A DNA stretch of 64,000 nucleotides from Parafilimonas terrae (GCF_900115755.1 NZ_FOXQ01000003.1:62001-126000), one strand, 5' to 3'. Positions 17,924 through 27,607 are shown, numbered from the stretch's first letter. Notes: generated by a model not told the origin, from the letters alone. A program made the numbers and translations.

Positions 17924-18609
17924 AAAAATGTCCGAAGTACTAAAAAAAACAACAACTGTATTATAAACAAATGTACAGCGAATATATTACGGCTTCCGGC
18001 ATTCAACTTCCTGAAAAGAGCAAGCAGTAATGCGCTTATAATTATCCAGCTTATATAATTGAAAAGCGGGATATGGTTATTTTGCCATTGCCAATAACCA
18101 AGTTTTACAGCAACGGGTTCCATAACCCAATCAAACATCACAGTGAGAAAAACAGCATCAATTATAAAAGAAGCTGCCTGTAATTGTTTGCTCACTAAAA
18201 AGCCGCCTTTGCTTAACCTTTGCAGCATATAGTTTTCATAAGCTTGTGTAAACATGCCGGCACAATAAATTATAATAAACCAATTGATACCAATTATAAG
18301 CGGTACGTTAAATAATTGCAGGCCCAACGTTTCACCATACATATATTTTCCAAAAACTGCCGCCGTGCTTACGCCAGCAGCCTCTATTAAAAAACCAGCA
18401 GTACAGGTGATTAAGAAAAACAGAAAAAATTGTTTGCTTTTTTTGCGATGTGTTGCAATAAGTAAAGCAGCCATTAATAAAAGATGGATGGGTGTGATAC
18501 TTATAAACCACTCTTTATAAGGCGTAAGCAAAATACCAATTAACCCGCATATATGAAATAACAAGGCGATGAATAATGCAGCTTTATTAAGATTTGATTT
18601 TGATATCAT
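17920..18609 (-). CDS. Carotenoid biosynthesis membrane protein, CruF-like (DUF422)
   Basis: An integral membrane protein of 229 residues with about seven hydrophobic helices. The stretch FGKYMYGETLGLQLFNVPLI followed by IGINWFIIIYCAG, and VFLTVMFDWVMEPVAVKLGY further on, match the DUF422/CruF family pattern (carotenoid 1,2-hydratase). CruF adds water to the psi-end of a carotenoid, the step before 3,4-desaturation in myxol and saproxanthin synthesis. A heterodimer-type lycopene cyclase (CrtYcd) is the main alternative, but its conserved features are not evident. It lies between a carotenoid desaturase and crtZ in one operon (10-bp gap, then a 4-bp overlap). Confidence 0.75.
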   Translation of the reverse strand: MISKSNLNKAALFIALLFHICGLIGILLTPYKEWFISITPIHLLLMAALLIATHRKKSKQFFLFFLITCTAGFLIEAAGVSTAAVFGKYMYGETLGLQLFNVPLIIGINWFIIIYCAGMFTQAYENYMLQRLSKGGFLVSKQLQAASFIIDAVFLTVMFDWVMEPVAVKLGYWQWQNNHIPLFNYISWIIISALLLALFRKLNAGSRNIFAVHLFIIQLLFFLVLRTFL

Positions 18610-18619
18610 GCAGTTTAAT

Positions 18620-20098
18620 TTATCGGCTGCTGTTTTTAATAATTAAGTTAGAAGTTATGGCAGCGCTCTTCAAACAAAGTGGAATACCACCGCCCGGATG
18701 AACGCTTCCTCCTGTAAAATAAAGGCCGCGAATGCTTTTAGAAAAATTAGGATGCCTGTTAAGAGCTGCCATCCTGCTATTTGAAGCCGAACCATAAATA
18801 GCACCGCCAAAACTTGCGGTTTCTTTTTCAATTTTTTGCGGATGCAATACACCTTCTGTTTCAATCAATGGTTCAATATCTGTTTGCAGCATGTGGTTAA
18901 GTTTAACAATAATACTTTTTTTATATGATTGAATGGCAGCGTCATTAATATCTGCACCGCTTGCTGTATTTATCATTACAAACCAGTTTTCTTTACCAGC
19001 AGGTGCATGAATGCCTGGTTCACATTTAGCTGTAATGTTTACATAGATCGTTGGATCGTTATAAACTGTTTTTGATTTAAAGATGCTATTAAATTCTCCT
19101 TCATAATCCTTGCTGAAAAAAATATTGTTCAGCTCAAGTTGCAGAAATTTTTTTATAATACCCCAATAAAAAACAATAGCGCTGCTGCTTCTCTCCTGCT
19201 TTAAAATTGCATTCGCTTTATGTGTATCATTCAATAATTGTTTATATGTAAAATAAATATCAGTGTTGCTTACAATAATATCTGCATACAATGCCTGCCC
19301 ATTCACAAATAAGCCGGTTGCTTTATTATTTTCTGTTATGATTTTTTCAACCGGCGAATTAAAATGAAACTCCACATTCATTTTGCAGGCAAGCTTATAC
19401 AAAGCATCCCTTACAGCTATCATCCCTCCCTTTGGATAAAAAACGCCTTCATTAAATTCTATATGTGGAATAAGCTGCAGCATTGCCGGAGCTTTGTATG
19501 GGCTGCTGCCATTATAGGTCGCAAAGCGATTAAATAATTGCACAATATGCGGGTCACTGAACTTTCTTTTATTGGCATCGTTGAACGTTGAAAATATATA
19601 TGAGGGTTTCGCTTGAAGCGAAGCCTTTAACACATTTGAATTAAGCCACGTTGATTTTTGATGTAATGAATTGTTCAGAAATATTTCACCGATATTTTTA
19701 TATATCTTTTCTGATTCATCGAGATAATCAGTTATATGGCGTGCCGGTTCGCCGGTTTTTATCTCAACTTCATTGGCAAACTTATTTTTATCAGTATATG
19801 CATTTATTACAACGCCATCTTCATAAAAATATTTACAGCTAATTTCCAAAGGTGCGTAATGAAAATATTCATGCATGTCTTCATTACAAAGCTTAAATAG
19901 TTCTTCTATATTTCCAGGCTGAACAAATAGGCTCGGGCCGGCATCAAAACAATAGCCATCCTGGTCAATCAAATATATTTTTCCGCCTGCATAATTATTC
20001 TTTTCAAATATGCTTACTTCATAACCGTGCACTGCAAGCCTTATGGCACAGGCCATACCTGCAATACCTGAACCTATTATAAAAACTTTTTTTTGCAC
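18620..20098 (-). CDS. Carotenoid desaturase, CrtD/CrtI type
   Basis: FAD-dependent carotenoid desaturase of about 492 residues. The N-terminus carries the dinucleotide fold VFIIGSGIAGMACAIRLA; the C-terminus has the FAD signature LYFTGGSVHPGGGIPLCLKS. There is no ATG. I prefer GTG 20098, 8 bp after the idi stop, giving MQKKVFIIGSG; TTG 20113, which overlaps idi, would add five residues. Segments such as RFATYNGSSPYKAPAMLQ and LNNIFFSKDY look more like the 3,4-desaturase CrtD than phytoene desaturase. The adjacent CruF-like hydratase supports that, but the CrtI/CrtD distinction is inference. It has the typical length for either. Confidence 0.85.
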   Translation of the reverse strand: MQKKVFIIGSGIAGMACAIRLAVHGYEVSIFEKNNYAGGKIYLIDQDGYCFDAGPSLFVQPGNIEELFKLCNEDMHEYFHYAPLEISCKYFYEDGVVINAYTDKNKFANEVEIKTGEPARHITDYLDESEKIYKNIGEIFLNNSLHQKSTWLNSNVLKASLQAKPSYIFSTFNDANKRKFSDPHIVQLFNRFATYNGSSPYKAPAMLQLIPHIEFNEGVFYPKGGMIAVRDALYKLACKMNVEFHFNSPVEKIITENNKATGLFVNGQALYADIIVSNTDIYFTYKQLLNDTHKANAILKQERSSSAIVFYWGIIKKFLQLELNNIFFSKDYEGEFNSIFKSKTVYNDPTIYVNITAKCEPGIHAPAGKENWFVMINTASGADINDAAIQSYKKSIIVKLNHMLQTDIEPLIETEGVLHPQKIEKETASFGGAIYGSASNSRMAALNRHPNFSKSIRGLYFTGGSVHPGGGIPLCLKSAAITSNLIIKNSSR

Positions 20099-20105
20099 AC
20101 AATAA

Positions 20106-20633
20106 TCAGGCAACTGCCGAGGCAGTATTTTTCCAATTTTTTATACGCGGAAAGGCAAGTGAAAACCATGCAGTGAATTTATGCGGATGTGTTTGCAGGT
20201 CAGACTCAATCTCTTCCATCGAGCGAAAGCAAACATTCTCTGCTTCATTTTTATTTATATTCATTTCGCCGCTATAAATACCGGCAAATACATGATCGAA
20301 TTCATGTTCCGTTAAGCCATTATCAAATGAAGCTTTATAAGTGAAATCAAAGATTTTATCGAGTGGCGTTTCAAAACCTAATTCTTCTTTTAACCTCCTT
20401 GCGGCTGCATCTTCAATATTTTCATTAGGCCTTGGGTGGCTGCAGCAGGCATTCGTCCATAAGCCGCCGCTATGATATTTACCGGCTGCCCGCTGCTGCA
20501 GCAACATTTCATTTTTATTATTAAATATAAATATGCTGAAAGCCCTGTGCAGCCTGCCTTTCAAGTGGGCTTCCATCTTTTCCATCACGCCAATTTCTTT
20601 GTCCTGATCATCTACCAAAATAACTTCTTCCAT
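20106..20633 (-). CDS. idi: Isopentenyl-diphosphate delta-isomerase, type 1
   Basis: Converts isopentenyl diphosphate to dimethylallyl diphosphate, feeding isoprenoid synthesis. The 175 residues hold a Nudix fold with the catalytic Cys in TNACCSHPRPNE (matching Cys67 of E. coli Idi), then AAARRLKEELGFE. The acidic EHEFDHVFAG stretch carries the metal and catalytic Glu residues. The N-terminal LKGRLHRAFSIFIFN is standard. It is the first gene of the carotenoid operon, directly supplying precursor to the genes behind it. A 45-bp gap separates it from the end of the upstream surface-protein gene. Confidence 0.95.
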   Translation of the reverse strand: MEEVILVDDQDKEIGVMEKMEAHLKGRLHRAFSIFIFNNKNEMLLQQRAAGKYHSGGLWTNACCSHPRPNENIEDAAARRLKEELGFETPLDKIFDFTYKASFDNGLTEHEFDHVFAGIYSGEMNINKNEAENVCFRSMEEIESDLQTHPHKFTAWFSLAFPRIKNWKNTASAVA

Positions 20634-20678
20634 CTTTTAAGCGGGGATTTAAAGTTCGAAATTACATTCATCATTTGT

Positions 20679-22712
20679 TTACCGTATCAGCACTGTTGTT
20701 CCTCTCAATGAATAGGCCTGCCCTGTATCGCGGTTTTTAAAACTTAACATCCATACATACGTGCCTGCCGCCTGCGGGTAACCATTAATTCTTCCATCCC
20801 ATTTTTTAGTCCAGTCTTTTGTTTCAAACACAAGCTGGCCCCAGCGATTATACACACGAAATATCAGGTTATCGGCCTTGTATGCATTTAACGGATAAAG
20901 ATAATCGTTAAGGCCATCTCCATTAGGTGTAAATGCACCCGGCACGGCAATATAACAACTATAATGCACCTCAAGGTTTTGATAGGATGTATCGAAGCAG
21001 CCAAGATCATTTTCAACAACAAGTGATATCGGATAAGTGCTTCCATTCCTCGTTAAAGGATAAGGATAATATTTTGGAGAAGGGTTTTGCATAACGGTAA
21101 CAGCGCCATCACCTAAATTCCAGTACCAGCTTACAATTTTACCAATGCTTGAATCAACAAATTGTGCCGGGTCTTCAGGGCATAATTCAGGCGAAGGCAA
21201 AACATTAAAACGTGATACCAGTTCGTTATCGAGCAATATATCTGCAGTTGCAGAATCAGAACACAGATCATTGCTCACATATAATTTGATATGCTTGCTG
21301 CCATAATCATTAAAGACAAAAAAAGAATCCCTTGCATCACTTGTTCCGTTTGCATCAAACGTCCAGTCCCAGTTATTAACCTGGTTTCTGCCATCGTGGC
21401 TATAAAATAAGGTATCATTCACACAGCCTAAACCAACGCGGTAACTAAAATCGGCTGAAACGATATCTGCCGTTACAAAGTTTAATGAAGATCCGGCAGG
21501 CGTTTCCTGCGAACATTCATCATAAATTGTATTGCCATCCGTTCCTTCCTTAAGCGTGATTACAAAATTACCGGCAGTTTGAATTGCTTTATTAAGCTTT
21601 ACTGTAATAACATTACTTACGCCATTATTACAATTTTCACCTGCGGCTGATACAATTGAAACCGGCGCTGTTCCGGTAATAACAAAATCACTTCCATTGG
21701 CAGCAACCGAACTGCAAAGCATCGGCTTTTGAAATACAAGTTTTATTTCATCCGGGGCGCATCCAACCGGTGCAATACTGTCCATAGGCGTAGGTACAAG
21801 CGGATAAACAGTGAATGATATTTTTGAATCGGGAGGAATATTATTGGCGCAGTTATCAAGAAGTGTATTGGCATCATTGCCATTTTGAATATTCAAAGTA
21901 TAATTACCCGGAGGTAATGGTTTATCTAATGTAACCTGCAGCGAGTCCATATCAAATGAATTGCTGCAATTAATGCCTGCCGCCAATTTAACTTTAGCAA
22001 CTGAAGAAGTCAATACAAAATCGCTGCCGTTTGCAGCAAGGCTTGAACATTTTACCTTCTTGTTTAGCTTGATATAAATAACCTGGCCCGAACAATTTGC
22101 ACTTGCTGCAAGCATCTGCGGCTTTAACGGGTCATCAATGCTTGCAGTACCACCTTTAAAATCAAGATCGTAACCGCTTTGATTATCACCTGAAAAATGG
22201 CTTATCAGCAATAAGTATTCATGCCCTTCCGTGATCGTGGGCATTTTGCTGTAAGTAGTTAAATGAGCATTTGGGTCAGATGCACAGCTTATGTTATTTG
22301 AATTATTTGCCGAAGTGCCTGTAACGCCATAACTGCCACTCCAGTTTCCCGTAACAAACAGTGCCCTGTTTGTATAAACTTCCGATGGATCATGCCCGGT
22401 AATATCAAAAAGCTGCCAGTCATAATCATCGCCCAAATCTTCCGGCGTTATTACAAAACCAAGCGTACCGCTTTCATAACACATAAACCTGTACCAGAAA
22501 GGATTAAAATCAACATAACTAACGCCATCACTGCAGGGAACCTGAACTTCATGATTACTGCAGGTGGGCACACTTGACTGGTGAAAAGTTTGAACGCCAC
22601 AAACCGGGAAAGCGGTTTGCGGTGTTTGGCCCAGCGTGGTACATGCCTGGCCCTGGCCTCGCAGAAAGCTTATTAATAGCAGAAAAAGTAAACCGGAAAT
22701 TCTCCCAAGCAT
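20679..22712 (-). CDS. Large secreted protein with PKD-like domain and T9SS type B (gliding motility-associated) C-terminal domain
   Basis: A signal peptide (MLGRISGLLFLLLISFLRG) is followed by an N-terminal region rich in Cys and by two Ig-like repeats. Both repeats share the pattern SSLAANGSDFV / SSVAANGSDFV around residues 225 and 335. A PKD-like segment (WYWNLGDGAVTVMQNPSPKYY) precedes the C-terminal sorting domain. That domain is unmistakable: AFTPNGDGLNDYLYPL, FRVYNRWGQLVFET and KKWDGRINGYPQAAGTY. Such domains route proteins through the type IX secretion system to the surface. The function of the body is unknown; adhesion is plausible. It lies upstream of idi but probably belongs to a different transcript. 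Confidence 0.9.
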   Translation of the reverse strand: MLGRISGLLFLLLISFLRGQGQACTTLGQTPQTAFPVCGVQTFHQSSVPTCSNHEVQVPCSDGVSYVDFNPFWYRFMCYESGTLGFVITPEDLGDDYDWQLFDITGHDPSEVYTNRALFVTGNWSGSYGVTGTSANNSNNISCASDPNAHLTTYSKMPTITEGHEYLLLISHFSGDNQSGYDLDFKGGTASIDDPLKPQMLAASANCSGQVIYIKLNKKVKCSSLAANGSDFVLTSSVAKVKLAAGINCSNSFDMDSLQVTLDKPLPPGNYTLNIQNGNDANTLLDNCANNIPPDSKISFTVYPLVPTPMDSIAPVGCAPDEIKLVFQKPMLCSSVAANGSDFVITGTAPVSIVSAAGENCNNGVSNVITVKLNKAIQTAGNFVITLKEGTDGNTIYDECSQETPAGSSLNFVTADIVSADFSYRVGLGCVNDTLFYSHDGRNQVNNWDWTFDANGTSDARDSFFVFNDYGSKHIKLYVSNDLCSDSATADILLDNELVSRFNVLPSPELCPEDPAQFVDSSIGKIVSWYWNLGDGAVTVMQNPSPKYYPYPLTRNGSTYPISLVVENDLGCFDTSYQNLEVHYSCYIAVPGAFTPNGDGLNDYLYPLNAYKADNLIFRVYNRWGQLVFETKDWTKKWDGRINGYPQAAGTYVWMLSFKNRDTGQAYSLRGTTVLIR

Positions 22713-22889
22713 ATTTCACAAATTAAAATAATTGCTTTTAATTATTAACTGCTATTAAACAAGACGTAAATGAAGCCTGAATCGTTGTAATTAATTATTT
22801 TTTTTAGAGAAGTTCCATAAGAAATAATGCGAATAAACAGTTGCTATAATGACTGCCATATCCATTTCAGAAAACAATCCTGATAAACA

Positions 22890-24419
22890 TTAATGCCTGA
22901 AATGCCTCATTCCCGTAATAACCATTGCAAGATTATTTTGCACACAATAATCAATGCTGTCTTTATCCCTTACTGACCCGCCAGGCTGAATAAAAGCTTC
23001 AATGCCCGCTGCATGCGCTAATTGCACACAATCATTAAACGGAAAGAAAGCATCGCTTGCCAGCACTGCTCCTTTCAAATCGAACTTAAATTGTTTTGAT
23101 TTTTCAATGGCCTGCCGCAAAGCATCAATGCGGCTTGTTTGCCCGCAGCCTTTGCCAACCAGTTGCCTGTTTTTTATTAAAGCGATGGCATTGCTTTTTA
23201 AATGTTTGCAAACAATGTTGGCAAATGCAAGATCAGCATGTTCCTGCTGCGTTGCATTGCGTCCTCCAACTTCTTTCCATTCATTAAAATTACCTTTGTC
23301 ATTGTCCTGCACCAACGTGCCATTCAATACGGATTTATATTGAATTTGCGGGGCATATGTTCCTGTTAGCTGTAAAAGGATCCTGTTCTTTTTTGATTTC
23401 AATATCTGCAATGCATCTTCATCAAAAGCAGGCGCAATCAGCACTTCAAAGAATATTTCATTAATAGCTGAAGCTGTTGCTGCATCTATAGGTTTATTGC
23501 ACACAAGCACACCGCCAAATGCACTTTCAGGATCACCGGCCAAAGCAGCATCCCAGCTATCTTTTACTGATGTGCGTTGTGCAACGCCGCAAACATTGGT
23601 GTGTTTAATTATAGCAAAAGTTGTTGTATCAAACTCGCTTATTAATTGTATGGCAGCATCTATATCAACGAGGTTATTGTAAGATATTTCTTTACCATGT
23701 AATTGATTAAAACAATTTTTCAAATCACCGTAAAATACGGCCTGCTGATGCGGGTTTTCACCATATCTCAATCCCTGTTTTTCATGAAAAGGATTGAACA
23801 GCGCCTTGTTAAAATAATTACTGATAGCTATATCATAATTCATAACTACTTCAAATGCTTTAGCTGCAAATTGTTTACGCTGTTCAAGCGTGGTTTCACC
23901 TTGCTGAGCATCCAATAAAGACACAAGCGGCTGGTAATCTTCTTTGGCAGCAATAACCAATACATCTTTAAAATTTTTGGCCCCTGCACGAATCATGGAA
24001 GGGCCGCCAATATCAATTTTTTCAATGATTGCCTTTTCAATGCCACTGTTATCGCCACTGAATAAAGGCGAGGCATGCTGCGCCACCGTTTCTTCAAAAG
24101 GATAAAGGTCAACGATCACCAAATCAATTTCAGGTATTTTATACTGAGCCATTTCCTGCAAATCCTGTTCAACATCCCTTCTGCCCAAAATGCCGCCAAA
24201 CACAGACGGGTGCAGCGTTTTAACCCTTCCGCCGAGAATAGAAGGATAAGTGGTTAACGATTCAACGGGAATGCATTTTATATTAAGGTCCTCAATAAAT
24301 TTTTGCGTGCCGCCGGTAGAATAAATTTTAATGCCGAGCTTTTCAAGCGTTTTTACAACAGGCTCCAGTCCGTCTTTATAAAAAACAGAAATTAATGCGC
24401 CTGATATTCTTTTTTGCAT
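22890..24419 (-). CDS. purH: Bifunctional AICAR formyltransferase/IMP cyclohydrolase
   Basis: Catalyses the last two steps of de novo IMP synthesis. The N-terminal cyclohydrolase (MGS-like) domain has GIKIYSTGGTQKFI and GGRVKTLHPSVFGGIL. The C-terminal transformylase domain has FNPFHEKQGLRYGENPHQ, YNNLVDIDAA and the catalytic Lys-His pair in IIKHTNVCGVA. It ends with VLASDAFFPFNDCV and GGSVRDKDSIDYC. The 509 residues are normal. It lies 12 bp downstream of comEC on the same strand, so the two are probably co-transcribed, though they have no functional link. Confidence 0.97.
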   Translation of the reverse strand: MQKRISGALISVFYKDGLEPVVKTLEKLGIKIYSTGGTQKFIEDLNIKCIPVESLTTYPSILGGRVKTLHPSVFGGILGRRDVEQDLQEMAQYKIPEIDLVIVDLYPFEETVAQHASPLFSGDNSGIEKAIIEKIDIGGPSMIRAGAKNFKDVLVIAAKEDYQPLVSLLDAQQGETTLEQRKQFAAKAFEVVMNYDIAISNYFNKALFNPFHEKQGLRYGENPHQQAVFYGDLKNCFNQLHGKEISYNNLVDIDAAIQLISEFDTTTFAIIKHTNVCGVAQRTSVKDSWDAALAGDPESAFGGVLVCNKPIDAATASAINEIFFEVLIAPAFDEDALQILKSKKNRILLQLTGTYAPQIQYKSVLNGTLVQDNDKGNFNEWKEVGGRNATQQEHADLAFANIVCKHLKSNAIALIKNRQLVGKGCGQTSRIDALRQAIEKSKQFKFDLKGAVLASDAFFPFNDCVQLAHAAGIEAFIQPGGSVRDKDSIDYCVQNNLAMVITGMRHFRH

Positions 24420-24431
24420 GAGAATGTGAGT

Positions 24432-26510
24432 TTAAACCTGTGATTTCAAAATAAAAGCACCTTGTTCCGGTACTGAATAGAAGCGCAAATGTAATTGCTC
24501 AAATTCTTTTTTCCATTTTGAAAATTTCCAGGCCGGCACGCTGCTGTCTGCAACAACATATTTACAATTAAAAAACTGATTCAATTGAGCAGGTGCAATG
24601 GTTGTATTATTGGAAAGTATTATTATATCAACACTTATCTTTTCAGGCGGCTTAGCCTGAGGCATTTTTCCCGAAAGCACTAATACGTTTAAAGCGTTTA
24701 GCTGAATGATGAAGTTGGAAATATCAGGCAGAATAATTTCTTCGGAGGCATAAAGCCTGTTTCTTGTGCGGGCAGGTTTAATATTAAAATTCCTGAGCAC
24801 TGCGTCTTTTATCACAACTGAATCACCAAAGAAATGACAATCTTTTCCTGCAATAAGATCTATTGCCCGATGCTTTGGAACATTATAAACAATTAGTTTC
24901 TGCTGTGTTTTGTGTTGAAAAATATTTATATCCCGAAGAATAAAAAACAACACCATACATAATAATGCTGCAACTGCATTTTTTGCATGCCTGGTAAACA
25001 GCCAGCATGTAACCATCGTTGTTATTGCAAATAATATCAGTAACTGCAGCAATGAAATTTGCAAACCATTCCACACAGAAAAAGGCAGCTTATCAAGATG
25101 CATAGTGAAGGCATTCATCAGCCATAGCAGTGCTTCCGTTAATTTACCTATGAATAAATTGATATGAGGCAACCATGCAAAAAGGAATAAAGCAAGTTCT
25201 GCTATAAGCACAAGGCTTGATAAAGGAACAACAACCAGGTTACTGAATAAAAACAACAAAGGCAACTGGTGAAAATGGTAAATAACCAGTGGCAGCGTAA
25301 ATACCTGTGCGCATAAACTAACAGCACACATATCCCAAACCCATCTTAAACTTTTGTTTTTAAAATAAAGCCGGTTTCTCACCGGTTTGAAAAAAAGCAG
25401 TATTCCAAACACTGCAGTGTAAGACAATTGAAATCCAACATCCCATAAATAAAAAGGATTAATAAGCAACAGCACAAAGGCAGAAGCAGCAAGCGTATTA
25501 TAAACGTTAGTATCCTTACTTATAATTTTTCCAAGCAGGATAAAAGTAAACATAACGGCAGCCCTTAACACAGATGGAGCAGCGCCGGCAATAAGCGTGA
25601 ACAGCCATATAATAGCCAGCACTACAACCGGCTCCAGCCACCTTTTGGTGCGTGATGATTTGATTAATGAAAATAAACGAAGCAGGCCTGCGTAAATCAT
25701 GGCAAGGTGCAGGCCGCTTATGGCGATTATATGTACAACACCGGTGTTGCTGTAAGCTTGCACGAGGTCTTTATCAAGATCATTCCTGTAACCAATCAAT
25801 AAAGCTTCTGCAATGCCCAGTTCATTGGGAGAATGAATGTTTTGTCTTAGTGTTTGCAGAGCCTTATCTCTTATCATAAATAGAAAATTCTGTACAGCAT
25901 TTTTGTTTTGTGATGAAAGAATATGATAATCATCTGCAGCAAGAAATACCTGTGCCGTTATATCCTGGAACAAGCAATAACGATTGTAATTAAAAGCCGC
26001 CGGGTTGCCGCTGTTTCGTATGGCCTGCAAAGATTTATTGGAAATAATTTTAGAGCCATAATACAACTGAGGCTTCAATGAATCTTTTTTAAAATAAAGC
26101 AACACTTTGCCTTTTGATGAAACCCATGAATTATTATTATACACAGCATTTACTTCAGCAAGCGCCTTATAAGAATTAGGCTTTTCCTGTAACGGCTCAA
26201 GTATTGTAAACAATACAGCATTGTCTTCTTTATAATGCTTACCATACCAGCCTTGATTATTGGTGATATTCTTATTGAACAGTATCAGCATACCAACGCC
26301 ACAAAAGAGCATTAGCCACAGCACGCCCCCTAACCATCGATACATAAATTTCTTTGATATGGGCAATAAGCCAAATGCAATTAACAGCAATACCGAAAGG
26401 CATATAAAGATCAAAATAAATTGCAGTGTAATATTAAAATACCATCCTGCAATTATACCTGCGCATAATGCAGCAATCAATCTTACAAAGGGCAAGCGTT
26501 TAAAATACAT
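24432..26510 (-). CDS. comEC: ComEC/Rec2-family competence channel protein
   Basis: The family forms the inner-membrane channel for single-stranded DNA uptake. The 692 residues start with hydrophobic helices (RLIAALCAGIIAGWYF), then a DUF4131-like soluble region (about residues 100-200). The ComEC core begins with the motif VVHIIAISGLHLAMIYAGLL. About eight transmembrane helices follow, including FTLPLVIYHFHQLPLLFLFS. The C-terminal 170 residues resemble a worn metallo-beta-lactamase domain (VDIIILSNNTTIA...YVVADSS) but lack the HxHxDH metal site. That fits Bacteroidota ComEC forms. Natural competence in this organism is inferred at most. Confidence 0.92.
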   Translation of the reverse strand: MYFKRLPFVRLIAALCAGIIAGWYFNITLQFILIFICLSVLLLIAFGLLPISKKFMYRWLGGVLWLMLFCGVGMLILFNKNITNNQGWYGKHYKEDNAVLFTILEPLQEKPNSYKALAEVNAVYNNNSWVSSKGKVLLYFKKDSLKPQLYYGSKIISNKSLQAIRNSGNPAAFNYNRYCLFQDITAQVFLAADDYHILSSQNKNAVQNFLFMIRDKALQTLRQNIHSPNELGIAEALLIGYRNDLDKDLVQAYSNTGVVHIIAISGLHLAMIYAGLLRLFSLIKSSRTKRWLEPVVVLAIIWLFTLIAGAAPSVLRAAVMFTFILLGKIISKDTNVYNTLAASAFVLLLINPFYLWDVGFQLSYTAVFGILLFFKPVRNRLYFKNKSLRWVWDMCAVSLCAQVFTLPLVIYHFHQLPLLFLFSNLVVVPLSSLVLIAELALFLFAWLPHINLFIGKLTEALLWLMNAFTMHLDKLPFSVWNGLQISLLQLLILFAITTMVTCWLFTRHAKNAVAALLCMVLFFILRDINIFQHKTQQKLIVYNVPKHRAIDLIAGKDCHFFGDSVVIKDAVLRNFNIKPARTRNRLYASEEIILPDISNFIIQLNALNVLVLSGKMPQAKPPEKISVDIIILSNNTTIAPAQLNQFFNCKYVVADSSVPAWKFSKWKKEFEQLHLRFYSVPEQGAFILKSQV

Positions 26511-26633
26511 TCAGGTTTGGATTAAGTATTTTAAAGTTATTTACTTTATCTTTTTTGTTCAATATCAATCATTGTTTTTTTTAATTTCCCATACTAAAAA
26601 CAAAACTTTAACTGCATTAACTAAAAAAAAGCT

Positions 26634-26641
26634 TACTTTTG
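26634..26641 (+). promoter_or_regulatory. Candidate Bacteroidota -7 promoter element
   Basis: TACTTTTG matches the Bacteroidota primary-sigma -7 consensus TAnnTTTG exactly and lies 38 bp before the ATG at 26680. The expected -33 TTTG is only weakly matched (TTTAACTG near 26608-26615). Confidence 0.45.
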
Positions 26642-26679
26642 CAGTCCGTTTTATTGTTTAACAAAATTTCTTTTGCCGA

Positions 26680-27126
26680 ATGTTCTCTAACAGTCTGTTT
26701 GAAAAATTGGAATTAAGCGAAGAAAAAAACTTACTTATCCAAGGTCTCCCTTCTTCAATTGAAAAACAGTTCGCAAAATTATCTTACGCAAAAAATGTTA
26801 CGCCGCTCTTAAAATCAAAAAAAATTGATTTTGCTTTGGTTTTTGCAGTTAACCGTAATCAATTGTGTAACATTTTGCGTGACGTTTTTCCTGCCTTGCA
26901 TAAAAACAGTAAACTATGGATCGCTTATCCTAAAGTTACAAGCAAAATTGCCAGCGATTTGAACAGAAATGCAAACTGGGAGGTTTTAAGCGATTGCGAA
27001 TATGAAGCCACTTCCCAGGTGGCACTGGATCATGTTTGGACAGCATTATTATTTAAGAAAAATTGCTGTGAAGAACCTGCCATTTTAAAGTCAAAATCGA
27101 GATCTGTACTGTCGGAAGCTGATTGA
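26680..27126 (+). CDS. DUF3052-like protein of unknown function
   Basis: A soluble 148-residue protein. The first 130 residues follow the pattern of small DUF3052-type proteins. KLELSEEKNLLIQGLPSSI is an 'LGI..G..V.LL..P' opening. KKIDFALVFAVN comes next, then SKLWIAYPKVTSKIASDLNR ('LWVAYPK'). The closing VALDHVWTALLFKK is a 'vd..Wsal.f' end. No catalytic motif is visible and the function is unknown. The Ser/Lys-rich tail is not part of the family core. It is divergent from comEC (170 bp between), with a likely promoter in the gap and a terminator hairpin after it. Confidence 0.75.
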   Translation: MFSNSLFEKLELSEEKNLLIQGLPSSIEKQFAKLSYAKNVTPLLKSKKIDFALVFAVNRNQLCNILRDVFPALHKNSKLWIAYPKVTSKIASDLNRNANWEVLSDCEYEATSQVALDHVWTALLFKKNCCEEPAILKSKSRSVLSEAD

Positions 27127-27159
27127 TTCTTTTAAAGCATTGCTTATATCTTTTCGTAC

Positions 27160-27194
27160 CATGCCAATTTACGTGGCATGATTATTTCTTTTTG
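27160..27194 (+). terminator. Probable terminator after the DUF3052-like gene
   Basis: CATGCCA (27160-27166) pairs with TGGCATG (27174-27180), followed by the T-rich ATTATTTCTTTTT. The 7-bp stem is modest. Confidence 0.55.
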
Positions 27195-27315
27195 TATACA
27201 GTACTTCAGGTATTACCGTTTGAATGTTTTAAAAAATAACGGTAATTATCAGGATGCATAATTTTTTGCATTAACACCTGAGGTTTCATTTATACACAAT
27301 TCAAAATTGAAAAAG

Positions 27316-27531
27316 ATGAAAGGTTTAGGCATTGTATTAATCGTTATTGGAATAATAATGATGATTTTTCGCAGCGTTAATTTTACTACAAAAGAAAAGG
27401 TTGCCGATGTGGGCCCGCTCGAAATCAACAAAGAAAAAAATAATTCTGTAAACTGGCCTTTGTATGCCGGAGCAATTGTAACTGTTGCAGGTGTAGTGGT
27501 TTTAGTGGCTGGTAATAAAAAGTCATCGTGA
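27316..27531 (+). CDS. Small two-helix membrane protein
   Basis: I start at ATG 27316 (71 residues); the frame also opens at TTG 27307. Helix 1 (GLGIVLIVIGIIMMIF) and helix 2 (WPLYAGAIVTVAGVVVLVAG) flank a 28-residue soluble loop with NFTTKEKVADVGPLEINKEK. This layout recurs in small Bacteroidota membrane proteins annotated only as hypothetical. The KEKVADVGPLEI loop is reminiscent of them. The function is unknown. It is converged on by the RRM gene, with a hairpin between. Confidence 0.7.
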   Translation: MKGLGIVLIVIGIIMMIFRSVNFTTKEKVADVGPLEINKEKNNSVNWPLYAGAIVTVAGVVVLVAGNKKSS

Positions 27532-27576
27532 CTTTATTCTTTTAGCCTATCAGCAACTTGACTTATAACAAAAAAA

Positions 27577-27607
27577 AGAAGTTCCAGGGTAATTTTTGGA
27601 ACTTCTT
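27577..27607 (-). terminator. Intrinsic terminator after the RRM-protein gene
   Basis: AAGAAGTTCCA (27577-27587) pairs with TGGAACTTCTT (27597-27607). On the minus strand eight Ts follow. It probably also serves the small membrane-protein gene from the other side. Confidence 0.85.
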
